Shown in pieces: positions 57,226 through 64,000 of a stretch of DNA of 64,000 bases (within the stretch, counting starts at the first letter, position 1; each line of letters begins with the position of its first letter). The DNA is from Elizabethkingia occulta (GTDB lineage Bacteria; Bacteroidota; Bacteroidia; Flavobacteriales; Weeksellaceae). The translations under genes and the position numbers were made by a program. Where the stretch lies: positions 1 to 64,000 of the forward strand of contig NZ_MAHX01000018.1 of the NCBI RefSeq assembly GCF_002023715.1. Direction: 5' to 3'. The notes below the pieces were generated by a model. That model searched no databases. It saw nothing but the letters and a program-made list of their open reading frames with translations, and was not told the DNA's origin.

Positions 57226-58263
57226 ATGACTAATGTATTCGATAACATTCTTGGTTTAATCGGGAACACTCCCATGGTTAGGTTAAACCGTGTAACGAAC
57301 CACATTCCGGCTACAGTATATGCTAAACTAGAATCTTATAATCCCGGACACTCAACAAAAGATAGGATTGCGATCCATATCATCGAGGCCGCGGAGAAAA
57401 AGGGTATCCTAAAGCCAGGTGCTACAATTGTAGAAACTACTTCAGGAAATACAGGCTTTTCAATCGCAATGGTTAGTATTATAAAAGGTTACAAGTGTAT
57501 ACTTGCTGTTAGTGACAAAACTAAACCAGAAAAAATTGCTTACCTAAAAGCTTTGGGAGCAACAGTATATGTTTGCCCTGCCAGTGTACCGGCAGACGAT
57601 CCAAGGTCTTATTATGAAGTAGCAAAAAAAGTCGCTTCGGAAACTCCAAACTCAATCTATATTAACCAATACTTCAATGAATTAAACATTGAAGCTCACT
57701 ATCAGAACACAGGTCCTGAAATCTGGGAACAGACGGAGGGGAAAATAACTCATATTTTTGCATGTTGTGGTACCGGCGGAACTTTGTCCGGATCTGCAAA
57801 GTTCTTAAAAGAGCAGAATTCTGATATCAAAGTAATTGGTGTAGATGCAGATGGCTCTATTCTGAAGACTTACCATGAAACCGGAGAAATCGACAAAGAT
57901 GAAATTCACTCTTATCAGATAGAAGGTTTGGGAAAAAATCTTATTCCCGGAGCCTTATTATTTGATCAGGTTGATGAATTTGTCCGTGTAAATGATGAGA
58001 ACTCGGCATATGCCACAAGAGATATTGCGTTAAAAGAAGGAATTATGGGTGGTTATACCACAGGTGCTGTTGTTCAGGCTCTGAAACAATATGCGGAAAC
58101 CCATGAATTTTCTAAAGATGACCTTGTTGTACTTATATTCCCGGATCATGGCTCCCGTTATATTACTAAAGTATATAATGACGGCTGGATGGAATCTCAG
58201 GGATTTAACCGTAACTGTGTACACAATTACGAAGAGGTCTTCAAAACAGAATACATCAAATAA
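57226..58263 (+). CDS. Cysteine-synthase-family PLP enzyme; candidate cysteate synthase
   Basis: A 345-residue fold-type II PLP enzyme: PLP-Lys45 in GHSTKDRIA (STKDR in place of the usual SVKDR), substrate loop ETTSGNTGFS, phosphate-binding CCGTGGTLSGS. It is about 25-30 residues longer than typical O-acetylserine sulfhydrylases and differs in the active-site Lys context. Its neighbour is an alpha-oxoamine synthase, the gene pair expected for capnine (sulfonolipid) synthesis, in which a cysteine-synthase homologue makes cysteate from O-phosphoserine and sulfite. Ordinary cysteine synthase (CysK/CysM) or cystathionine beta-synthase activity is the alternative. Confidence 0.85.
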   Translation: MTNVFDNILGLIGNTPMVRLNRVTNHIPATVYAKLESYNPGHSTKDRIAIHIIEAAEKKGILKPGATIVETTSGNTGFSIAMVSIIKGYKCILAVSDKTKPEKIAYLKALGATVYVCPASVPADDPRSYYEVAKKVASETPNSIYINQYFNELNIEAHYQNTGPEIWEQTEGKITHIFACCGTGGTLSGSAKFLKEQNSDIKVIGVDADGSILKTYHETGEIDKDEIHSYQIEGLGKNLIPGALLFDQVDEFVRVNDENSAYATRDIALKEGIMGGYTTGAVVQALKQYAETHEFSKDDLVVLIFPDHGSRYITKVYNDGWMESQGFNRNCVHNYEEVFKTEYIK

Positions 58264-58288
58264 TTATTGTAATAATTTAATATAACTT

Positions 58289-58317
58289 TCTCCCGATATT
58301 CCATCGGGAGACTTTTT
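58289..58317 (+). terminator. Hairpin with T-run between the two sulfonolipid-pair genes
   Basis: TCTCCCGAT (58289-58297) pairs perfectly with ATCGGGAGA (58303-58311), followed by CTTTTTAA. It has the form of an intrinsic terminator only 20 bp before the next ATG, so it either ends the first transcript or partly attenuates readthrough. Confidence 0.75.
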
Positions 58318-58336
58318 AATAAAAAACCACAATTAA

Positions 58337-59608
58337 ATGGATATTTTTGAAAGAATCAAGCAAAATCCAGGTCCATTAGGGCAATTCGCCGATTATGGAG
58401 AAGGTTACTTTATTTTCCCAAGACTAGAAGGACCTATTGGTCCGAGAATGCAGTTCCAGGGAAAAGAGGTTATCTTTTGGAGTGCTAATGATTATTTAGG
58501 ATTATGTAATCATCCGGAAGTAAAAGAAGCTGATGCAAAAGCTGCTGCAGAGTATGGAATGTTCTATCCTATGGGTGCAAGAGCAATGTCCGGAGAAACT
58601 GACCAGCACCTTCAGCTGGAAAAAGAACTGGCTGAATTCGTTCAAAAAGAAAGCGCATATCTATTGAATTTCGGATATCAGGGAATGGTTTCTACTATAG
58701 ATGCCCTGGTAAACAGAAATGATGTTATTGTATATGATATGGATTCTCATGCTTGTATTGTAGACGGTGTAAGACTACATTCTGGTAAGAGATTTACATA
58801 CAAGCACAATGATATGGAAAGTCTTGAAAAAAATCTTCAAAGAGCAACTAAAGTAGCACAGGAAAACAATGGTGGTATTTTAGTAATTACTGAGGGGGTT
58901 TTTGGAATGAGAGGACAGCAGGGAAAAATTAAAGAGATCTGCGAATTAAAATCTAAATACAACTTCCGCTTATTAGTAGATGATGCTCATGGTTTTGGTA
59001 CTTTAGGTAAAACTGGTGCCGGAGCAGGTGAAGAACAGGGATGTCAGGATCAGATTGATGTATACTTCTCTACTTTTGCTAAGTCTATGGCTGGTTTTGG
59101 TGCATTTTTAGCGGGAGATAAAGAAATCATCCGTTACCTGAAATTCAACCTTCGTTCACAGATCTTTGCGAAATCTCTTACAATGCCTATGGTACTTGGC
59201 GGATTAAAAAGGCTGGAGCTACTGAGAACCAGACCGGAGATAAAAGCTAAGCTTTGGGAAAATGTAAATAAATTACAAAAAGGATTAAAAGACAGAGGCT
59301 TTAACATTGGTGATACCAATACATGTGTAACACCTGTTATGATGCAGGGAACTCCTGTAGAAGCTACCCTATTAGTTAAAGATCTTAGAGAGAACTACCG
59401 TATATTTACTTCTGTTGTAGTATATCCGGTAATTCCTAAAGGAATGATCCTTTTAAGACTTATTCCTACTGCTTCTCATACAGATGCTGAAATCAATGAA
59501 ACTCTTGCAGCTTTTGAAGCTATCCATGACAAATTGGTTAGCGGATACTATAAAGAGCAGGAGCAGAAGCTTTTACAAGAACAGGGACTAAGTTTCAAGC
59601 CAATTTAA
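58337..59608 (+). CDS. Alpha-oxoamine synthase (SPT/KBL/AONS family); candidate cysteate fatty acyltransferase
   Basis: A 423-residue fold-type I PLP enzyme. Motifs: FWSANDYLGLCNHPEV, GARAMSGETDQHLQLE, YDMDSHACIVDG, LLVDDAHGFGTLGKTGAG and TFAKSMAGFGAF with PLP-Lys249. The family condenses an amino acid with an acyl thioester with loss of CO2. The adjacent cysteine-synthase homologue suggests cysteate as amino acid and 3-oxocapnine as product; serine palmitoyltransferase or 2-amino-3-ketobutyrate ligase are the alternatives. Cytoplasmic. Confidence 0.88.
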   Translation: MDIFERIKQNPGPLGQFADYGEGYFIFPRLEGPIGPRMQFQGKEVIFWSANDYLGLCNHPEVKEADAKAAAEYGMFYPMGARAMSGETDQHLQLEKELAEFVQKESAYLLNFGYQGMVSTIDALVNRNDVIVYDMDSHACIVDGVRLHSGKRFTYKHNDMESLEKNLQRATKVAQENNGGILVITEGVFGMRGQQGKIKEICELKSKYNFRLLVDDAHGFGTLGKTGAGAGEEQGCQDQIDVYFSTFAKSMAGFGAFLAGDKEIIRYLKFNLRSQIFAKSLTMPMVLGGLKRLELLRTRPEIKAKLWENVNKLQKGLKDRGFNIGDTNTCVTPVMMQGTPVEATLLVKDLRENYRIFTSVVVYPVIPKGMILLRLIPTASHTDAEINETLAAFEAIHDKLVSGYYKEQEQKLLQEQGLSFKPI

Positions 59609-59628
59609 TAGTAAGCTATAATTCAATA

Positions 59629-59660
59629 TAAAAAGCTGGAAGTATACTTTCAGCTTTTTT
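59629..59660 (+). terminator. Terminator of the alpha-oxoamine synthase gene
   Basis: AAAAGCTGGAAG (59631-59642) pairs with CTTTCAGCTTTT (59647-59658, one G-T pair), followed by T. Confidence 0.8.
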
Positions 59661-59719
59661 CATGCCTTAAAACTATTATTATTTCGATGAAAAATGCTAT
59701 TATTGCAGTATATATCTCA

Positions 59720-60502
59720 ATGATGAGAAAAGTTACCTATATAGCTTTTTCATTTATATTATGTACAACTTTTACTGCCTGTAAGACAGCCCCTCAGGAA
59801 GCTGATTTCCTGAGAAACAATGTGGTGCACGGCATTAATGACCAGATTATTACCGGAAAGTTCGTAGCCAAAAACGACCTCAATATTCAGCATGAGATCA
59901 ATATCACTAAACTGAACAGATCTAAGAATTATGAGGTTAATTTTGCAGCGTATGACAAAAACGGAATTGCTTATTACTCAGTAACTTCCAAAGGAACGTA
60001 TAATGGATATGTACTTGTTGTTCCGTTTGAATATGAGCACCAGAAAGATGATTTGTATTTAAACTTTAACGGAGAAAAAATGAAGATTAATTATGATACT
60101 GATGTAAAAAGTATTATTTCTAATCTTGGAATTAAAGGAAATCATTTACCTAAGATTTACACCCATATTCTTACAGCTGTACCCGGAAATGGAAAGAAGC
60201 CGGAGTTATTTTTCTTGAAAAACTTTGAAAATGAGTATCCAAAAGAAGCTGGATTTTTTGATCATCCAATTATAAAAAACAGGTTAGAAAAATTATTAAA
60301 AGATGCTTATCCGGACTTTATAAAAAATTTCAGAGAAGAGACTCCAATCGTCCAAGCAGAGCCGGGTGTGTACAAAACGTCAGGATGCTCGGATCGTAAA
60401 TGTCTTGATAATCAATCATTTATAGAATTCAATGTACCGCATAACAAAATAAATGTTAAAGTTTTTAACAAAAAAAAGAAAATAGAGTACAAAGAACCCT
60501 GA
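59720..60502 (+). CDS. Putative lipoprotein of unknown function
   Basis: About 260 residues from ATG 59720 (MMRKVTYIAF, hydrophobic core, FTAC lipobox with Cys near residue 21); the frame is open from 59687, which would add 11 residues before the signal. The mature part begins with a beta-rich region (about residues 35-130) and ends in a Lys-rich C-terminus (FNKKKKIEYKEP). No family was recognised. It precedes the glucosaminidase-like gene by 74 bp. Confidence 0.7.
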   Translation: MMRKVTYIAFSFILCTTFTACKTAPQEADFLRNNVVHGINDQIITGKFVAKNDLNIQHEINITKLNRSKNYEVNFAAYDKNGIAYYSVTSKGTYNGYVLVVPFEYEHQKDDLYLNFNGEKMKINYDTDVKSIISNLGIKGNHLPKIYTHILTAVPGNGKKPELFFLKNFENEYPKEAGFFDHPIIKNRLEKLLKDAYPDFIKNFREETPIVQAEPGVYKTSGCSDRKCLDNQSFIEFNVPHNKINVKVFNKKKKIEYKEP

Positions 60503-60576
60503 AAAAATGTTAAAATTTCTTAAAAATTTGAGACCATAGACTTGAAGGGCTACCTTCGCACTCAAATTTAATATTT

Positions 60577-61038
60577 ATGAAACATTTTATTAATATTAAA
60601 GTAGTCGTCATAAGTTTAGTATTAACTTTTATTTCATTCAATGCCAAAGCGCAGAATTCTTACATTAAAGAGAATAAAGACATGGCAGCGACACTTTCAA
60701 AAGAATATGGTATACCCAGTTCGATTATTTTAGCAGTAGCCTTCGTAGAATCGGGAGGCGGAACAAGTAAAAACAGCAAAGCTTTAAATAACCACTTCGG
60801 GATTGTAGGCAAAAACACAGTAAACAGTTCGAAGTACAAAAGCTTCACTTCAGTAAAAGAAAGTTACAGAGCATTCTGCGAGCTTCTTTCCAGAAAAAAA
60901 TACTACTCCCAACTAAAAGGGACAGACAATCACAACGCTTGGGTCAAAGCGATCGCATCCGCAGGATACTCCACTCAGCCAGAAACCTGGAAACAACGGA
61001 TCAACTCAATCATCAACAAATTCGGACTTTCAGACTAA
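60577..61038 (+). CDS. Secreted glucosaminidase-like muramidase (GH73-type)
   Basis: A 153-residue protein with a signal peptide (cleavage near NAKAQ) and a single lysozyme-fold domain: SSIILAVAFVESGGGTSKNS with the candidate catalytic Glu, ALNNHFGIVG, YKSFTSVKESYRAF and WVKAIASAGYSTQPETW. This resembles GH73 N-acetylglucosaminidases that cut peptidoglycan. It lacks LysM or other binding domains. Confidence 0.85.
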   Translation: MKHFINIKVVVISLVLTFISFNAKAQNSYIKENKDMAATLSKEYGIPSSIILAVAFVESGGGTSKNSKALNNHFGIVGKNTVNSSKYKSFTSVKESYRAFCELLSRKKYYSQLKGTDNHNAWVKAIASAGYSTQPETWKQRINSIINKFGLSD

Positions 61039-61067
61039 TATGTCTCTGTTTTGTGTAAAATTATTTT

Positions 61068-61075
61068 TATATTTG
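61068..61075 (+). promoter_or_regulatory. -7 box (TAnnTTTG) of the SGNH-MBOAT unit
   Basis: TATATTTG lies 44 bp before the TTG start at 61120 and after the alternative start at 61051, supporting the later start. Confidence 0.5.
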
Positions 61076-61119
61076 GCATCTGTTTGCTAGGTACTATTAA
61101 TAATTTAAAAACACATTCT

Positions 61120-62451
61120 TTGAAAAATCAAAATAAAAGAGTACTCGCGTTAGTCTCTGCATGTTTTTTCATTTATCTATTAGTTTCCATAATTTTTAAG
61201 GTTTTCAGCCTTAGCTGGGAACCTTTTGACCGCATTAATTTAATTGCTGATATTTTCCCTAATAAGGAAAAGCAAAAAGCTGATTCTTTAGCTTCACAGC
61301 CAAAAATAAATGTAAAGGAAACTACGGAGCAGGATTTTGATCTTTACAAAAAACCTGAATTCATCACCAATTTTAATAAGGGTGAGCATAGTTCGCTTCC
61401 TAAATTCATGGAGAAGCTGAACAGGCTGAAAAAGGGTGAAAATGTAAAAATCCGGATTGCTTATTTTGGAGATAGTATGATCGAAGGTGACTTACTTACC
61501 CAGACATTACGTAAACTTTTACAACAGGAATACGGAGGTTATGGTGTAGGTTATCTTCCTATCTCTTCTAATGTAGCAGGGTTCAGACAAACTGCAACCA
61601 CTTCTGCATCCGGATGGAATGATACCAGCTTTAAGACCAAAGGAGCTACCAATATGTACCTCTCCGGGCATTATTTTACCGGAGATGGTTCTGGTTCTTA
61701 TACCGACAATACTATTAAAAATGATTCTTTAGCTACACCTATTACCAAATCCGTCATTTACGGAAGAGGAGGCGGAAGTGTATCTGTAAATGGGACAGAG
61801 CTTAGCCTTGGCGGAAACGCAAGTGTAAATAAAGAATCTATTACCGATTCTTCCCACCAGATAAAACTAAAAGGTAATGCAGGCTCTACACCTATCTATG
61901 GTGTAAGTTTTGAAAGCCAGAAAGGTATCTTTGTAGATAACTTCTCTTTCAGAGGTATTACCGGTGTGGAACTGAACAAACTGGATGAAGATTTTATTAA
62001 AGCTATCCAGGAAAATAATCACTACGATCTTATCGTACTTCAGTATGGGGTAAATCTTCTTTTCCGTCCGAACGATACTGACTATAGCTACTATGCTAAA
62101 CTAATGAAGCCGGTTCTGGCTAAATTAAAAAATGGTTTTTCTGATGCCGATTTCCTTGTCGTAAGTTCTGCGGACAGAGCTTTCCGATATGATGGAACTT
62201 ATAAAACAGCAAAAGGATTACCTAACCTATTGGAAACACAGGCACAATTAGCTATTGAAAACGGATTTGCATTCTACAATCAGTTTGAATCTATGGGTGG
62301 AACCAACTCTATTGTAAAATGGGCAAATGAAACACCTCCGCTGGCTAATAAAGATTATGTCCATCCGAATGGGAAAGGAGCCGATATACTGGCAGAGAAA
62401 ATCTACCATGCTATCCAGAATGATTATAAAAAATATTTAAAGAAAAAATAA
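61120..62451 (+). CDS. Membrane-anchored SGNH/GDSL hydrolase-fold protein (O-acetyltransferase partner)
   Basis: About 443 residues from a TTG start at 61120 (MKNQNKRVLAL), followed by one transmembrane helix. The frame is open back to another TTG at 61051, but a TATATTTG promoter box lies in between. The periplasmic domain has block I YFGDSMIEGD with nucleophile Ser119, block III YGVNLLF, and the Asp-x-x-His dyad in DYVHPNGKGADIL. This is the layout of AlgJ/AlgX- or PatB-like proteins that transfer acetyl to glycans. The next gene, 9 bp on, is an MBOAT acyltransferase, its expected membrane partner. Confidence 0.88.
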   Translation: MKNQNKRVLALVSACFFIYLLVSIIFKVFSLSWEPFDRINLIADIFPNKEKQKADSLASQPKINVKETTEQDFDLYKKPEFITNFNKGEHSSLPKFMEKLNRLKKGENVKIRIAYFGDSMIEGDLLTQTLRKLLQQEYGGYGVGYLPISSNVAGFRQTATTSASGWNDTSFKTKGATNMYLSGHYFTGDGSGSYTDNTIKNDSLATPITKSVIYGRGGGSVSVNGTELSLGGNASVNKESITDSSHQIKLKGNAGSTPIYGVSFESQKGIFVDNFSFRGITGVELNKLDEDFIKAIQENNHYDLIVLQYGVNLLFRPNDTDYSYYAKLMKPVLAKLKNGFSDADFLVVSSADRAFRYDGTYKTAKGLPNLLETQAQLAIENGFAFYNQFESMGGTNSIVKWANETPPLANKDYVHPNGKGADILAEKIYHAIQNDYKKYLKKK

Positions 62452-62460
62452 GCACTACAA

Positions 62461-64000
62461 ATGTTTGAGAAATTACTGGCTGATTTCGATTTAGGAGCCT
62501 TCCTTCATCAGTTTTTATATGACAAAGAGAATCCTTTGCTCTTTAACAATGGATTTTTCGTTTATTTCTTCTTTTTATTTATTGTTCTGTTTTATTTTCT
62601 TAGAAAATATCCTAAGCCCAGAAGATATATGTTTTGTTTCTTCTCGCTTTACTTTTTCTATAAAGCAAGTGGAGCCTTTGTATTACTGGTAATACTGTCT
62701 GCTATTGTAGACTTTGTTCTCTCTAATGCGATATACAAAACACCGGATAAGAAGAAAAAGACCATATTACTTATTTGTAGTATAGTGTTTAACCTTGGGA
62801 TGCTTTTCTATTTTAAGTATACCAATTTCTTTATTAATGTATCCAACGAATTATTCCATACAGGATTCAATCCTCTGAATATTTTATTACCTGTAGGGAT
62901 CTCTTTTTATACTTTCGAAAACCTTAGTTATACACTGGATGTATACCGTGGCGAATTTAAACCTGCTACTAAGTTTTCAGATTATTTATTATTCCTTTCT
63001 TTCTTCCCAAAACTTGTGATGGGGCCAATTGTACGGGCACATGATTTTGTACCCCAGATTAACCAATCTTATGTTATATCGGAAAGGGACTTTGCAAAAG
63101 GATTTTATCTTATTATTTCAGGTCTGATAAAAAAGCTTGTTATATCGGATTATATTACTCTTAACCTTGTTAATTATATATTCGATAATCCATCCTTGCA
63201 TGCCGGTGTAGAAAATCTTTTTGCGGTATACGGCTATGCGATGGTTATTTACTGTGACTTTAGTGGTTATAGTGATGTTGCAATAGGTGTTGCATTGTGG
63301 TTAGGCTTTAAAATACCGACAAACTTCCTTTCTCCTTATCAGAGTAAGAGTATTACCGAATTCTGGAGAAGATGGCATATTTCCCTGTCTTCATGGCTGA
63401 GAGATTATTTGTATATCCCGTTAGGAGGTAACAGAAATGCAACTGTAGGTTCTTATATCTTTGTTGTATTATTCCTGGCAGGAACTTTTCTCATGTCAGT
63501 TAATCTGTTCCATTTATCATACATGTGGGCAGGCGGAGTTTCAGCAATTTTATTGTTAATCTTTGTTCTTCCGCCACTGATTAATAAAAATCCAAAAGGT
63601 ATTGCAGCCAATTTCAATTTACTGACAACAATGTTACTAGGTGGTTTCTGGCATGGTGCAAGCTGGAACTTTATTATCTGGGGTGCCATGCATGGTGTAT
63701 CATTAGGTATTCATAAAATATGGATGATGCTTACCGGAAAGGCTTTTGCAGGATTTAACAATTCTAAGTGGTATAATGCTATTATGGTTGTGATAACTTT
63801 CCACTTTGTATGTTTCTGCTGGATCTTCTTTAAAGCTGAAAATTTTGATATTGCTATGTCAATGATTCACCAGATCTTCTATAACTTCGATGCCGGAGTT
63901 TGGGGACCTTTCTACGACAATTATAAAGAAGTATTATGGATGATAGCTCTGGCAATGTGTATTCACTTCATACCGGATGGCTATGCAGATAAAGTAATAG
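62461..64000 (+). CDS. MBOAT family O-acyltransferase (AlgI/DltB-like), partial at window end
   Basis: An ORF from ATG 62461 (MFEKLLADFDLGAFLHQF) that stays open to the last base of the window, at least 513 residues. It is a multi-pass protein with LLPVGISFYTFENLSYTLDVYRGEF, FFPKLVMGPIVRA, ITEFWRRWHISLSSWLRDYLYIPLGGNR and the catalytic-His region GGFWHGASWNFIIWG, all typical of AlgI-type MBOATs. It carries acetyl groups across the inner membrane to the SGNH partner for O-acetylation of an exopolysaccharide or peptidoglycan; the glycan is not identifiable here. It overlaps no shorter ORF and is cut by the window end. Confidence 0.93.
   Translation, partial: MFEKLLADFDLGAFLHQFLYDKENPLLFNNGFFVYFFFLFIVLFYFLRKYPKPRRYMFCFFSLYFFYKASGAFVLLVILSAIVDFVLSNAIYKTPDKKKKTILLICSIVFNLGMLFYFKYTNFFINVSNELFHTGFNPLNILLPVGISFYTFENLSYTLDVYRGEFKPATKFSDYLLFLSFFPKLVMGPIVRAHDFVPQINQSYVISERDFAKGFYLIISGLIKKLVISDYITLNLVNYIFDNPSLHAGVENLFAVYGYAMVIYCDFSGYSDVAIGVALWLGFKIPTNFLSPYQSKSITEFWRRWHISLSSWLRDYLYIPLGGNRNATVGSYIFVVLFLAGTFLMSVNLFHLSYMWAGGVSAILLLIFVLPPLINKNPKGIAANFNLLTTMLLGGFWHGASWNFIIWGAMHGVSLGIHKIWMMLTGKAFAGFNNSKWYNAIMVVITFHFVCFCWIFFKAENFDIAMSMIHQIFYNFDAGVWGPFYDNYKEVLWMIALAMCIHFIPDGYADKVI

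Overview
The window is chromosomal DNA of a Flavobacteriia-type Bacteroidota, most probably Elizabethkingia. It is AT-rich, initiation regions show no Shine-Dalgarno sequences, and many starts are preceded by the Bacteroidota -7 box TAnnTTTG. It carries DUF2723, DUF4230, OMP_b-brl_2, LytS/LytTR and other families typical of the phylum. The protein at 22047-23435 matches, from memory and not by search, the GH109 alpha-N-acetylgalactosaminidase described from Elizabethkingia meningoseptica: its Tyr243 and His246 fall on Tyr225 and His228 of the 444-residue numbering. No rRNA, tRNA, CRISPR array, transposase or prophage was seen. Most of the window is ordinary core genome.

Layout. 1-6.1 kb (minus): a small lipoprotein, then two tandem copies of a beta-barrel plus S41-peptidase unit, each closed by the same type of terminator; the barrel of copy 1 is cut by one in-frame TGA. 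6.2-12.3 kb (plus): MerR regulator, small membrane protein, helix-hairpin-helix repeat protein, double-ABC ATPase, acyl-CoA dehydrogenase, thioredoxin-like protein, DUF4230 protein. 12.3-12.7 kb: gene-free stretch with an array of short palindromes. 12.7-17 kb (minus): leuA-leuC-leuD-leuB. 17-22 kb (plus): helical-repeat protein, then thrS-infC-rpmI-rplT. 22-25.4 kb (plus): three-gene operon for alpha-GalNAc release, hexosamine 1-phosphorylation and nucleotidyl transfer. 25.5-28.9 kb: outer-membrane barrel, LytS/LytTR two-component pair, DUF6268-like barrel. 29-31.7 kb: dGTPase and a TIGR01777 epimerase. 31.8-41 kb (minus): gltD, gltB, gcvP. 41.3-46.5 kb: PAP2-like membrane protein, orphan BlaI-type regulator, RRM protein, glycosyltransferase, recQ. 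46.5-50.8 kb (plus): kdsD-type isomerase, tatC, M1 peptidase, TetR regulator. 50.8-57 kb (minus): MITE-like element, kdsA, DUF1697, SMR transporter, Crp/Fnr regulator, DUF2723 protein. 57.2-64 kb (plus): cysteine-synthase-like enzyme and alpha-oxoamine synthase (candidate capnine sulfonolipid pair), a lipoprotein, a glucosaminidase-like secreted protein, and an SGNH/MBOAT O-acylation pair whose MBOAT gene runs off the end.

Shared themes. Envelope functions dominate the accessory genes: KDO synthesis (kdsD, kdsA), Tat export (tatC, with a twin-arginine GH109 enzyme as a possible client), sulfonolipid synthesis, O-acetylation and beta-barrels. Nitrogen and amino-acid metabolism is represented by gltBD, gcvP and the leu operon. 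The observations most worth following are the duplicated barrel/protease unit with its single TGA, the GalNAc salvage operon, the sulfonolipid gene pair with a hairpin between the genes, the likely non-ATG start of infC, and two kinds of small dispersed repeat.
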